Source: a virus. From it: a DNA stretch of 23,006 nucleotides. Of the stretch, positions 6,627-14,802 are shown one piece after another (the first letter of the stretch is position 1; every line of letters begins with the position of its first letter). A program made the translations under genes and the position numbers. The stretch covers positions 1-23,006 of the IMG/VR virus record IMGVR_UViG_3300032160_001560, one strand, 5' to 3'. A model generated the notes under the pieces. It was not told the origin of the DNA, did not search any database, and saw nothing but the letters and a program-made list of their open reading frames with translations.

Positions 6627-9326
6627 TCAATTCCCTCCCCTCACTGGCGCCCAGGGATCCGGCAGCAGCGACGGGATGAAACGCTCGAGCTTGAACCATG
6701 CGCCAGGGGTGTTCGTGCCAACCTGGAATGCGACGCGCTCGCCGAGCAAGTTAATGGGCAGCTCGAGATCCTTTGGGCCGGGCGAGGAAAGGGGCAGCGG
6801 CGTGAGCGCTGTGGGATACGCTTCGTTGTCGACGAAGGTGGAGAGGTTCAAGTTCCCTGCTCCTTCGGCGTACATCGTTAGGTAGGCGAAAAGTTTTCGG
6901 TGCGAGCGGACTTGATACGTCTGTTCGAGATCGTGGCTCAGGAAAAAATATGTGGTGTAGTAGGAATTGATGGCCGCGCCGTCGTCGGAAAATTGCGTGT
7001 CGGAGAGCTGATAGATTTTCCCATTGCCCGCGCCGCCGACGAGGCCGTTGCCTAGAAACACCTGCGCGGTGCCGTCGGAGCGTTCGGCGAGCGCGCACGC
7101 ATTCGCGGTGATGTGCCACGGGCACCATTTGCGCGAGCGGCCCACGGCGTACAGTTTTCCCGACAGCGTCGAGAAGAGGATCGAGCCGAGCGATCCGATT
7201 TCGCCGGCGCTGGACAGGCTGCGGTAATCCAAAACTAAAATTAAATTCGGCGAAGTCGCCGCGCCGGTGGGCACGCCGCACAGGATGCGCTTGTTGCGCG
7301 TGTCCACGCGCACCCAGAGCGTTTGCCCGGCGGCCCAGTTGATCGTGTCCCACAGCGGCTGAATTTCCTGCGAAATTTTGATGGGCTCGCCGCCGTCGAA
7401 AATGTACATGCCCGCGCGCCCGGCGATCACTGCCCAATCCTCGCCCACGGCCACGCCCTGCACCGAAGGCGTGCCGACCGCGTTGGACACTTCGTTGATC
7501 GTCCAGGACGCGGGCTCGTTCACGCCGTCGTCCTGGGTGACGTGCAGCGAGCGGTCCTTCACGAAGTAGAGCCGCTCGCGCAGCAGGAACGCCGCGCGCA
7601 CGGTCTGCCCGTCGTTTTCGGAGACGCTCATGAACCCGGTGACGCCGTCGTAGCTTTCGGGATCCTCGGAGAAGGAAGCGCGGACGAGCGAAGTGTTGTA
7701 CGGTTCGGCGGTCGGAAAAATCTCGATGTTGTCGACCAGGAATCCGGCGCCGTTCGTCGGCGTCCCGTCCGCGTAAACGCGCAGCAGCAGGTCGGACGGA
7801 ATCGTCGTGAAGCCGGCAGACGGCGTGATCGGCGCGATAAATTCCTTCCACGCGCCGGTAGTGACTTGGGCGGCGGGAACGGAAACGCCGGTGGTCGAAA
7901 TTCCCAGCGAAGCGCTGTAAATGTGGACGTGCAGCGTGCCCTGCGCGAGGGCGCCCGTCATGCGCACCTTGACGCGCGCCGAGTAACCCGTATTCGCTCG
8001 CAAGCGCGGCGCACCGTTCGAGTCGCTCACTGCGGACTGCGTCATGAGCCCGCGCGTCGCGGTCGCGCCGTCGCCGAGGATCGCGTAGTCGCCGCCCCAG
8101 ATCGCTTCGCCGGTCGAGTCGGGGCTGCCGCCCGCGAAGAACGTCGCGTCGGGAGTCCAGCCGAGCGGCACGTTGCCTCCCGAGCCGCCGAATGCGCCGT
8201 CAAACGTGAGATTGTCCCAATTATTTTGCTTGTTGCGTTCGCCCCACCAGAACAAGCGCTGCGAATAGCCGATCACGCCGGCGCATTCGCCCAGCTCCAC
8301 GAGTTGAAACAAAGAATCCGCTTCGATTCCCGCCAGGAGCGCCGTGTCCGAAAAATCCACGACGAACGAGGACACGCCGTTGTCGAACACCTGCATCTGC
8401 GGCGCGCCGTCCAGCCCCGTCGTGTAGAAAAACAAATCGCCGCCGGATCCCGTGAACGCGAGAATTCGCGCGACGACATTCGGCAGCGTCGCCACCGAAG
8501 GAATGCCCGTCACGATCGCGCGCCGCCCGCCGGCCGCTGTCCACGAGACCGGCGCTGACGGCCGCGTCAAATATCCCTGCCGCGTCACGAAAATTACCGC
8601 GCACTGATGCACGCCCGCGCTGATCGAGCCCACCGGCGCGGCGGTGCCTCCGCTCGAGGACGAATTGGAATTTGTTTGCGCGTAAGTGAAGTGCAGCGAA
8701 TCGATGATCGACGCGATCGGAACAGTTCCGTTGTAAGTCGTGTCCGTGACACCCGCGATGACGACCTGGTCCGTCGCGAGCATTCCCGTCGGCGTCGCCG
8801 TCGTCACGGTCACGACATTCGACGTGCGCGAAATCGACGAAATATTCGCGATGACGTCCATGACCGCGGCGGGACCCGCGCCCGGGCCGATCTGGCTCAC
8901 GCGATCCACATTTGTGCCGTCGTACTGGCGCGGCATGTCCAAACCGAAGTTGCCGTCATGCTGCGCGATGTACTCGCGGGCGAAGAGCGATGTGGAACTC
9001 GCCGCCGCGTTCGGCGTAAGCCCCGCCGCGATCTGCGTCAGCACGCCGGGAGAATTCTCGCCCCACAGCGTCCCCGCGGAATCGATCGCCAGCAGCGTCT
9101 TCACAAGATTCGGTTGCGTAAATGTCTTCAGGTAGTTGACAGTGGGATTTCCCGCAATCGGCGAATACACCGACAAAAGCCCGGGCCGCGTCTTCACCGC
9201 GCCCTGCACAAACGCCACGTCGCGGCAATCGGGCGACACTCCTTGCGGCAGATCGGCCGCGGACATGTCGGTGACCAGCCCGCCGAACAAGTCCAGCGGC
9301 GCGTCGATTGTGCCAGCGATGCTCAT
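6627..9326 (-). CDS. Tail nozzle / tail tubular protein B-like structural protein
   Basis: 899 residues. The N-terminus (about 1-60: DLFGGLVTDMSAADLPQG, then SPDCRDVAFVQGAVKTRPGL) has the pattern that opens tail nozzle proteins of short-tailed phages (T7 gp12-like). Repeated strand-rich blocks, with YFVKDRSLHVTQDD and GMYIFDGGEPIKISQEIQP, fit a beta-propeller-like body. Residues about 162-231 form a small beta domain with RTSNVVTVTTATPTGMLATD and TYNGT, common in phage tail proteins. Residues about 405-538 (GDYAILGDGATATRG to GFLVDNIEIF) look like an inserted galactose-binding-like, carbohydrate-binding jelly roll. Length exceeds T7 gp12 (about 790). The adaptor gene lies immediately upstream, as expected. 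The family A repeat begins eight bases before the ATG and no Shine-Dalgarno is visible. Confidence 0.8.
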   Translation of the reverse strand: MSIAGTIDAPLDLFGGLVTDMSAADLPQGVSPDCRDVAFVQGAVKTRPGLLSVYSPIAGNPTVNYLKTFTQPNLVKTLLAIDSAGTLWGENSPGVLTQIAAGLTPNAAASSTSLFAREYIAQHDGNFGLDMPRQYDGTNVDRVSQIGPGAGPAAVMDVIANISSISRTSNVVTVTTATPTGMLATDQVVIAGVTDTTYNGTVPIASIIDSLHFTYAQTNSNSSSSGGTAAPVGSISAGVHQCAVIFVTRQGYLTRPSAPVSWTAAGGRRAIVTGIPSVATLPNVVARILAFTGSGGDLFFYTTGLDGAPQMQVFDNGVSSFVVDFSDTALLAGIEADSLFQLVELGECAGVIGYSQRLFWWGERNKQNNWDNLTFDGAFGGSGGNVPLGWTPDATFFAGGSPDSTGEAIWGGDYAILGDGATATRGLMTQSAVSDSNGAPRLRANTGYSARVKVRMTGALAQGTLHVHIYSASLGISTTGVSVPAAQVTTGAWKEFIAPITPSAGFTTIPSDLLLRVYADGTPTNGAGFLVDNIEIFPTAEPYNTSLVRASFSEDPESYDGVTGFMSVSENDGQTVRAAFLLRERLYFVKDRSLHVTQDDGVNEPASWTINEVSNAVGTPSVQGVAVGEDWAVIAGRAGMYIFDGGEPIKISQEIQPLWDTINWAAGQTLWVRVDTRNKRILCGVPTGAATSPNLILVLDYRSLSSAGEIGSLGSILFSTLSGKLYAVGRSRKWCPWHITANACALAERSDGTAQVFLGNGLVGGAGNGKIYQLSDTQFSDDGAAINSYYTTYFFLSHDLEQTYQVRSHRKLFAYLTMYAEGAGNLNLSTFVDNEAYPTALTPLPLSSPGPKDLELPINLLGERVAFQVGTNTPGAWFKLERFIPSLLPDPWAPVRGGN

Positions 9327-9333
9327 GGTTTAA

Positions 9334-9571
9334 GTGGCACAGACTTCAGAGGCTGCGAAAAAAAGTATTTTTTGTCATTCCGAGCGAAGCGAGGAATCTC
9401 TCTTGGATTTAATTCCATGAAAAGAAAGAGAGATTCCTCGCTTCGTTCGGAATGACAAAAGGAGCGGAGCCCTTTTTCCGCAGCCTGTTCAGTCTGTGGA
9501 TTTTTGTCCTTGCACGTAGTTTCACTGGTCGGTTGATTTGCAGAAAAGCTACAGGCTGAAGCCTGTGCCAC
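9334..9571. repeat. Composite nested repeat: family B inside family A
   Basis: Outer arms GTGGCACAGACTTCAG (9334-9349) and CAGGCTGAAGCCTGTGCCAC (9552-9571) belong to family A. Inside, GGCTGCGAAAAA (9351-9362) pairs with TTTTTCCGCAGCC (about 9472-9484). Inside that lies a complete family B hairpin (9371-9459). Three stems are nested one in another, and together they fill the gap between adaptor and nozzle genes. Confidence 0.85.
9371..9459. repeat. Family B hairpin, about 34-bp arms
   Basis: Left arm 9371-9404 contains TCATTCCGAGCGAAGCGAGG and right arm 9426-9459 is its near-perfect reverse complement, with about 21 bases of loop. A degraded copy of the same family lies inside the scaffold-like gene at 19509-19609. 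Confidence 0.92.
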
Positions 9572-10297
9572 CTAAATCAGCGGCGCAAACCCCGCGCGCG
9601 ACGAAAACGGCCTGCGGCGCCGGCCAGTTTGCTGTTCGCGCTGCGTGGCGCGCGTGATCAGGTCCTCAAGTGCGTCGGACGCGGCGATGTCCCAGCGCTC
9701 GGCTTGCGGCGCTCCACGCGCGGCGCCGGCCATTGCGGCGGCGGCGTACGCGAGCGCTTCCTGGGCGTTGCGGATCAGCACGGGGCTGGTCGCATCGACC
9801 AGGTCGGGAAAGGAGGTCTGGTAGCGCAGACGGATTTGCGTGTCCCGCGTGGCGCCGAGAAAATACAAACCGTCGGCGCGCCATTCCCAGTAACGCAGCG
9901 TCTGCGCCTGCGGCTCCGACGGCAGACCGTCGTGATCGGTCAAGTCGGTCATCTCGATGAAATCGTCGGAGCTGAGGTTCGCGCGCTCCCACAATTTCAC
10001 CGGCACGAGCAGGTTCGGCGGCAACTGGTTCGGCGGCGCGGTCGCGTCCGTAATCGAGACTTGCGCCGAGGCGTCCACCACCGGCACGGCGGGCACGACC
10101 AATAAAACATCGTCGCTCAGAAAAGTTCCCGACTGCACGTTGGCCAGCGCCCGCTGCGCCTTCCGGTACGCCGAGTTCACGTACGGCAGCAGCACCGTAT
10201 CCGTGAACAGATTCCCCGCGGCGTCGTTCAGCAGCGAGCGCACCAGCGCCGTGATCTGCCCGGCAGTGTTGTAAGCGGTAGTTCCGACGACTGGCAT
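9572..10297 (-). CDS. Short-tail adaptor (tail tubular protein A / gp11-like)
   Basis: 241 residues from the ATG at 10297, preceded by AGGAG at good spacing. The N-terminal helix (ITALVRSLLNDAAGNLFTDT, then LLPYVNSAYRKAQRALA, about 14-52) is the pattern of podovirus adaptor proteins. The middle (about 60-170) is strand-rich, with LRYWEWRADGLYFLGATRDTQ. A second helical part follows (NAQEALAYAAAAMAGAARG, 177-195). The C-terminus is basic (QREQQTGRRRRPFSSRAG). These proteins bind the portal from outside and receive the nozzle. The nozzle-like gene follows directly, which supports the assignment. The TAG stop abuts the composite repeat at 9334-9571, and the Shine-Dalgarno lies at the edge of the family D repeat upstream. 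Confidence 0.78.
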   Translation of the reverse strand: MPVVGTTAYNTAGQITALVRSLLNDAAGNLFTDTVLLPYVNSAYRKAQRALANVQSGTFLSDDVLLVVPAVPVVDASAQVSITDATAPPNQLPPNLLVPVKLWERANLSSDDFIEMTDLTDHDGLPSEPQAQTLRYWEWRADGLYFLGATRDTQIRLRYQTSFPDLVDATSPVLIRNAQEALAYAAAAMAGAARGAPQAERWDIAASDALEDLITRATQREQQTGRRRRPFSSRAGFAPLI

Positions 10298-10307
10298 GGT
10301 AACTCCT

Positions 10308-10427
10308 GGAAGTTAGAAGCTAGATGTTAGAGGTTGGAAAGAACTGGTTGGTGGAAGATTCGAGAGCGTCGCGATTGGATGCCGGAGGAGTTTTCTCCAG
10401 CCTCCAATCTCCAGCCTCTAACCTCCA
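10308..10427. repeat. Family D inverted repeat (GAGGTTGGAGGCTGGAG type)
   Basis: Left arm 10308-10340 (AAGTTAGAAGCTAGATGTTAG onward) and right arm 10395-10427 (AGCCTCCAATCTCCAGCCTC onward) are partly inverted copies. The right arm overlaps the last codons of the holin-like gene and supplies its TAG stop. A third copy occurs in frame inside the scaffold-like gene at 19107-19142. Confidence 0.75.
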
Positions 10428-10654
10428 GCAGGCAGCGGCGACTGTTTCAAATACGCCGCGACGCCGATGATGCCGGACATCATCGCGCTCACTCCCGCGA
10501 TCGCCAGCGTCGAGTGCAGTCCGGCCTGCAAGTTGAAATGCTGCGGATCGATTCCCACCGCCGCGAAACCGGTGATGACGCCGTTGGCGCCGCCCGCAAT
10601 CGCGGCGGCCACCAGGCCGCGCCACCACACTTGAAAATTTGTCCAGGCGCTCAT
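10418..10654 (-). CDS. Holin-like two-helix membrane protein
   Basis: 78 residues from the ATG at 10654, preceded by AGAGGAC as Shine-Dalgarno. Two hydrophobic segments (about 13-33 and 46-68) are small-residue-rich (Ala, Gly, Val, Ile), with a short polar connector (DPQHFNLQAGLH) and a short hydrophilic tail. Size, two helices and phage context fit a class II-type holin that would let the transglycosylase reach the cell wall. It lies away from the lysin, between tail genes, so a structural or membrane role in the virion cannot be excluded. The ten-base gap to the upstream FN3 gene suggests cotranscription and translational coupling. The last two codons and stop lie in repeat D sequence. Confidence 0.65.
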   Translation of the reverse strand: MSAWTNFQVWWRGLVAAAIAGGANGVITGFAAVGIDPQHFNLQAGLHSTLAIAGVSAMMSGIIGVAAYLKQSPLPAGG

Positions 10655-10664
10655 GAGGTCCTCT

Positions 10665-11069
10665 TTACTTTACGGTGATGAGGGGAGCGCTCGGGGCGTT
10701 TGGGTTTGCTGGCACATTGGCCGTTGCCGGCACGGAACAGACCGATTCCTCGCCCAAGGAGTCCACGGTCGTCACGCAGTAGCTGTAGCTCGTGCCCGCG
10801 GCGACGCTGGTGTCGGTGTACGTCAATCCCGCGTTGAGAGCCGTGTTCACCTTCGCGTAATTTGTCGGGCTCGACGCCGAGCGGTAAACGTTGTATCCGC
10901 TGATCGTTCCCGATCCGCCCACCGGCGAGGGCGCCTGCCAGGTGAGCGTGACGCTATGCGGCGTGCCCGCGGGAGCGCCTTGCGCGCCGGCGCTATCGCC
11001 GGCGAGGAACGTGAATGTGAGAAGGAGAATGCACGCAGATCGAGAAACGAAATGGAGTAAGTCGCGCAT
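10665..11069 (-). CDS. Exported fibronectin type III domain protein
   Basis: 134 residues from the ATG at 11069, with AAAGGAC as Shine-Dalgarno. Residues 1-30 form a classical Sec signal peptide: Arg near the start, a hydrophobic core ACILLLTFTFLAG, and an AGAQ-G cleavage site. Residues about 36-119 form one fibronectin-III domain (SVTLTWQAP, SGYNVYRSASSP, YTDTSVAAGTSYSYCVTTVDSLGEES). Cys98 and Cys111 could form a disulfide after export. An exported protein is odd in the middle of a virion module. It may decorate the cell surface or be assembled with the tailspike-like protein, whose gene lies upstream and which also carries a signal peptide. Function is unknown. Confidence 0.8.
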   Translation of the reverse strand: MRDLLHFVSRSACILLLTFTFLAGDSAGAQGAPAGTPHSVTLTWQAPSPVGGSGTISGYNVYRSASSPTNYAKVNTALNAGLTYTDTSVAAGTSYSYCVTTVDSLGEESVCSVPATANVPANPNAPSAPLITVK

Positions 11070-11091
11070 GAATGAAGTCCTTTGGGTTTAG

Positions 11092-11234
11092 GTAGCACAG
11101 ACTTCAGTCTGTGGGGTTCCGTCAGCGAACCCAGGCCGACCGCGTTAGCCAGGACTGAAGCGCGTGAATGGTTGACAGGATCAACGCGCCAGCCAAGATC
11201 AATTGGAAATCCACAGGCTGAAGCCTGTGCTACT
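11092..11234. repeat. Family A inverted repeat between tailspike and FN3 genes
   Basis: Left arm GTAGCACAGACTTCAGTCTG (11092-11116) and right arm CCACAGGCTGAAGCCTGTGC (11211-11234). About 95 bases lie between, including GCGCG-TGAATGGTTGACAGGATCAA-CGCGC, which can form a smaller stem. Confidence 0.85.
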
Positions 11235-11239
11235 AAAAA

Positions 11240-14200
11240 CTACTGCTTCAATTCCACCAGGAACATTTCAGGCGTAATGGCGTCGGTCGCCGCCACATTG
11301 AACTGCAAGTTGATCGTCACCGCGGACGCGGTGCTGACGGCCGCCGTATCGAGCTTGATCGAATTGTTTCCGGCATTGCTGTCCTGGCCCACCGTGGAAA
11401 TGGTCTGCGCGCTCGTCGAGCCGGAATTGTTCATGACGAGGTAGGTGATGCGTTCGAGTTGATTGGCCGCACCGGTCGGAGCCACGGCCGTTGTGGAAGT
11501 CCCGCCGAACGAAAGCGTGTAGCTGACGGCCGCGGTGCCCGTGGTGTGCTTGGCTAGCACGGTGATGATAATTCCCTGCCCCGCTCCCATCACGCCCGCG
11601 GGAAGAGTACACGTATAGTAAGTGGCCGCCGCTCCCGTTCCCGTGATCGCCGAAGCGGGACCTTGATAAGCGCAGGCGGAACTGTCGGCGCTTCCCACGG
11701 TTAGCGCTGCGCCGTTGTTCTCGATTTTCTTCCACCGGTGCGCGGTCGAGTCGGCATACAGCTCGTCGACGTTCGCAATTCCTGTGGGTGCGGTCGTCTC
11801 CGAGGCCGAATAGAATTTATAGCTGTGGACGGCGCCATTGAACGGAAATTGCACGCCCGTGAGAGGCGCGGCATATTGCGCCGCGTTCAGATTGAACCCG
11901 AGGAAGCCGGTTCCGAGACCTCCGCTGAACCCGCAGAACAGGCACGAATTCGCGTTATTTTCTTCCGTGAGCCAGGAGCGCATCGCGTTGCCGATGGGTC
12001 GCGGCGTGCTTCCCGCGCCGGACGACGCGCCGGTAGTGGTCGTGAGCGGCCACGTGCACGTGCCATTCGTTACATTGGTGGAGTTGAAGAAGTTCGGTTC
12101 GCTGCCTGAACTCGTGCCGAAGTAGAAATTGCAACTGGCCGGAAAAAAAATCGCCGTGGTGGCGGAAAGATTGATGGAGCTGGATGCGCCGACGGTCTGC
12201 GAAATTTCCGGGCTGGGCGCGGATTCGCGGCCGGCCGCGTCCACCACAGTTACTTTAACGTAATAGGTTCCGGCGGAAAGCGATCCGGAGCCGGTGGAAG
12301 TGACGCTCGCCTGCGGCCGGCGAAACACATGGCCGATGATTTGCTCTCCGGCCGGCCCATTCGTATCGTTCCCGCCGCTGGTCAGAACTTCCGTCGTCTG
12401 GACATCGTAGCCCGTTTGCGTGATGCCCAGATCGCATCCGGAATAGCTGCCAAAGATGTTGCCCCAATAGCCGATGCTGTTGTTTCCGCTCCCTCCGTTG
12501 CTCGCGTTCTCGTAAATCCAGTTTCGACAGTTCACCGGATTCCCCGAATTGATGGAAGAACCCGCTAGTTGCGAGAATCCCGCCGTCTGTCCATGAACGA
12601 AGATGTTGGTTCCAGGCAGAGTGCCGCAAGAGGAAGTGCTGTAGAGAAGCGTCTGACTGGCAGCCATGACATCGCCGGTCACAACGTTGTCGAGAGTCAA
12701 TCCGCCGGGAGCGTTGCAAGTGGCCAGGTTGATGAAGCCCAGGTCCTGGTTATTCTCGATGTCCGTCGTACCGTCGAAAACAAAATTTCCAAATGGACCG
12801 CCGCCGCTTGGGAAGGGGATATCCACTCGGATCGTGTGGCTGATGAAGGAATTGTCGCGGAAGTCGTACACGCTGGTATGGGCGTTATTGGTCAAGCCCA
12901 GAAACCAGATCGCGGGGATATTGGTATTCCCGCTATTCCCATTCCAGTTGGTGCGGTCGAACATGCTGAAAAAAGCGTTGTTGTCCACCTGCAGGATTGG
13001 CCCGCTGCCGCCCTGGCCGAAATAGACATCCTGCGTGGTAATGTCGCCGCCGGAATCCGCCATGATGTCCGTTTGCGCGCCGGACACGCAGACGTGGCTT
13101 AAATCCAGTCCCCCGCTGTAGACCACGAAAATTGCGCCCAGCGTCTGGTAGCCGCTGATATTGCTGCAGGACAAAATCCAATTGTGAGGCTGATAGACTC
13201 CGCCCGTTCCTTCAATGGAAATGTGCCCTGTCGTTCCCGAAGTTCCGAGATTTCCTTCGATGGGCAGTCCGAACAGCGTAATCGCTCCCGCCTGCACGAT
13301 CTTCACTCCATCGATTCCCGACGACGGAAATGGAATCGTGGACATGTACCAGAGGCCTTCCGGAATATAGACGGTTCCCTTGTTTGTAATCTGCGGGCTT
13401 CCGTCATTCGCGGCGTCCGAAATCGCCTGCTTGATGAACATGCTGTTGTCGGGAATCGCGAAGACGCTGGACACCGAGTTGGACGCTGCCGCGGCAAGGA
13501 CCAGGCTCGTGGTTCCGGCGCCCGAAGCGATCGTGGTGATCAGCGCCTGATTGGTGACGCCCGAAGGCGGCGTGGTGGGCCAGAATCCGTTGAACCCGGT
13601 CCAGGTATTCGTCTCCGGCCCTTTGTCGATGATCCCGCACAAGCCGCCGGCGTTAAAGCCGAAGCAATCGAAAGAATAGCCGAGCGGCGCGTAACTTCCG
13701 CCGGCATCGCTGTAGACGAGATACCCGACAGCTCCCGCGACTCCCTGCCAGTACACGCCGACGTAATTGATCGGCGTGCGCGTGGCCGGAGCCGTGGTCA
13801 CCGTGATGGCCGCGCTCGCCGCCGACGTGCCGAAATTCGCGTCGATGGCCGCGACCTTGTAGTGAACCGTTGTCGATCCTGCCGTGCCAATGACGTTCGG
13901 ATTCGGCGCTGTCCCTTGCGCGGGAGTGGAAAGAGTGGATGCGGAGCCCGCATTGGCAATGAAGATCCCGCAACCGTTCTTGAAATTGTTGTCGTAGGCG
14001 ATGGCCAGCGCCGCTGTGCCGGAAGTGATCGTTCCCGTGGTGTGAGCTCCAGTAAGCGCGGATTGATCGCAGCCGCCGCCGGGCATGTAAGCGGTGATGT
14101 CGCGCCACGGATCGGGCCCCTTGAAACGCTGCGACACGGTCCACTGATTGTCCTGAGATGTTGACGGCACAGGCGAGCCGCCGACCGTCAGCGATCCCGT

Positions 14201-14668
14201 AACCGCAGCCGATCCGTTGACCGTGAGATTGCCGGTGAGCGAGAGCGAAAATGCGGAGATGCCGCTCGTCGTCGTGACGGTCGTGAATGTCGGCGCGGTC
14301 GGATCGCTGGGCAGAATCACGTTGGGCAGTTGCTTGGTGGTGATTGAAGGCCCGCTGATCTCGACTTCGTAGCGTCCCGGAGCGGCGTAGAACGTGTAGT
14401 TCCCCAGGCCGTCGGTCGAGGTTGGATTCGCCAGCGCCTGCGTCAGCGCCGCATCGGAATAAATCAGCGCGAGCGGCGAGCACGGCTGCCCCGTCGCCGC
14501 GGAGGTGCACACGCGCACCGTGGCGCCCGCCATCGGACGCCCCTGCGCGTTGAACACAACGTCGTCCTTGCGCGAACCCTGCGCCCGCGCATCCACGCCG
14601 CACGACGCGACCACGATGGCAAACGTCGCGAACCAAAGAAAATGTTTCATCATTCCATTCATTTCCAT
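11240..14668 (-). CDS. Tailspike-like beta-helix protein with N-terminal export signal
   Basis: 1142 residues from the ATG at 14668; ATGs at 14662, 14653 and 14650 are alternatives near the AGAGGA Shine-Dalgarno. Residues 1-31 look like a Sec signal (MMKHFLWFATFAIVVASC, then ARAQG), with a possible lipobox VASC ending at Cys23. Residues about 35-120 resemble a carboxypeptidase-regulatory-like beta-sandwich (AQGRPMAGATVRVC, GNYTFYAAPGRYEVEIS). From about 185 (DPWRDITAYMPGGG) to about 720 the sequence is glycine-, Asn- and Thr-rich with GTVYIPEGLWYMSTIPF, as in pectate-lyase-type right-handed beta-helices of tailspikes. A fibronectin-like part (LSAGTYYVKVTVVDAAGRES) follows. The last 150 residues form a beta-rich domain ending ATDAITPEMFLVELKQ, probably trimerisation or receptor binding. 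Spikes of this type bind or cleave surface glycans. A signal peptide is atypical for a virion protein. Confidence 0.75.
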   Translation of the reverse strand: MEMNGMMKHFLWFATFAIVVASCGVDARAQGSRKDDVVFNAQGRPMAGATVRVCTSAATGQPCSPLALIYSDAALTQALANPTSTDGLGNYTFYAAPGRYEVEISGPSITTKQLPNVILPSDPTAPTFTTVTTTSGISAFSLSLTGNLTVNGSAAVTGSLTVGGSPVPSTSQDNQWTVSQRFKGPDPWRDITAYMPGGGCDQSALTGAHTTGTITSGTAALAIAYDNNFKNGCGIFIANAGSASTLSTPAQGTAPNPNVIGTAGSTTVHYKVAAIDANFGTSAASAAITVTTAPATRTPINYVGVYWQGVAGAVGYLVYSDAGGSYAPLGYSFDCFGFNAGGLCGIIDKGPETNTWTGFNGFWPTTPPSGVTNQALITTIASGAGTTSLVLAAAASNSVSSVFAIPDNSMFIKQAISDAANDGSPQITNKGTVYIPEGLWYMSTIPFPSSGIDGVKIVQAGAITLFGLPIEGNLGTSGTTGHISIEGTGGVYQPHNWILSCSNISGYQTLGAIFVVYSGGLDLSHVCVSGAQTDIMADSGGDITTQDVYFGQGGSGPILQVDNNAFFSMFDRTNWNGNSGNTNIPAIWFLGLTNNAHTSVYDFRDNSFISHTIRVDIPFPSGGGPFGNFVFDGTTDIENNQDLGFINLATCNAPGGLTLDNVVTGDVMAASQTLLYSTSSCGTLPGTNIFVHGQTAGFSQLAGSSINSGNPVNCRNWIYENASNGGSGNNSIGYWGNIFGSYSGCDLGITQTGYDVQTTEVLTSGGNDTNGPAGEQIIGHVFRRPQASVTSTGSGSLSAGTYYVKVTVVDAAGRESAPSPEISQTVGASSSINLSATTAIFFPASCNFYFGTSSGSEPNFFNSTNVTNGTCTWPLTTTTGASSGAGSTPRPIGNAMRSWLTEENNANSCLFCGFSGGLGTGFLGFNLNAAQYAAPLTGVQFPFNGAVHSYKFYSASETTAPTGIANVDELYADSTAHRWKKIENNGAALTVGSADSSACAYQGPASAITGTGAAATYYTCTLPAGVMGAGQGIIITVLAKHTTGTAAVSYTLSFGGTSTTAVAPTGAANQLERITYLVMNNSGSTSAQTISTVGQDSNAGNNSIKLDTAAVSTASAVTINLQFNVAATDAITPEMFLVELKQ

Positions 14669-14710
14669 GAATCCTCTGTAAGAATGTTGTATTCCGGAAG
14701 GCCGGTTTAA

Positions 14711-14796
14711 GTGGCGCAGGCTTCAGCCTGTGGGTTTTGGTTATGCCAAGCTCGATACCCTAGCAACCAACCCCCACAGGCTGAAGCCTGCGCCAC
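14711..14796. repeat. Family A inverted repeat, conserved-core subtype
   Basis: Arms GTGGCGCAGGCTTCAGCC and its inverse enclose a core that reads TTGGTTATGCCAAG, then CTCGAT, then CTAGCAACCAA. The same core recurs at 16809-16897 and, more diverged, at 18421-18508, so the loop is conserved as well as the arms. Confidence 0.9.
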
Positions 14797-14802
14797 TGGC
14801 CG

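Noticed and set aside
7323-8558. Long plus-strand open frame (411 codons) opposite the nozzle-like gene
   Set aside because: Antisense shadow of a high-G+C gene; Arg/His-rich translation without domain pattern. The minus-strand frame has recognisable tail protein motifs.
13184-14164. Plus-strand and alternative minus-strand open frames inside the tailspike-like gene
   Set aside because: Arg-rich shadow translations; the 1142-residue minus-strand frame has signal peptide, domain order and a ribosome-binding site.
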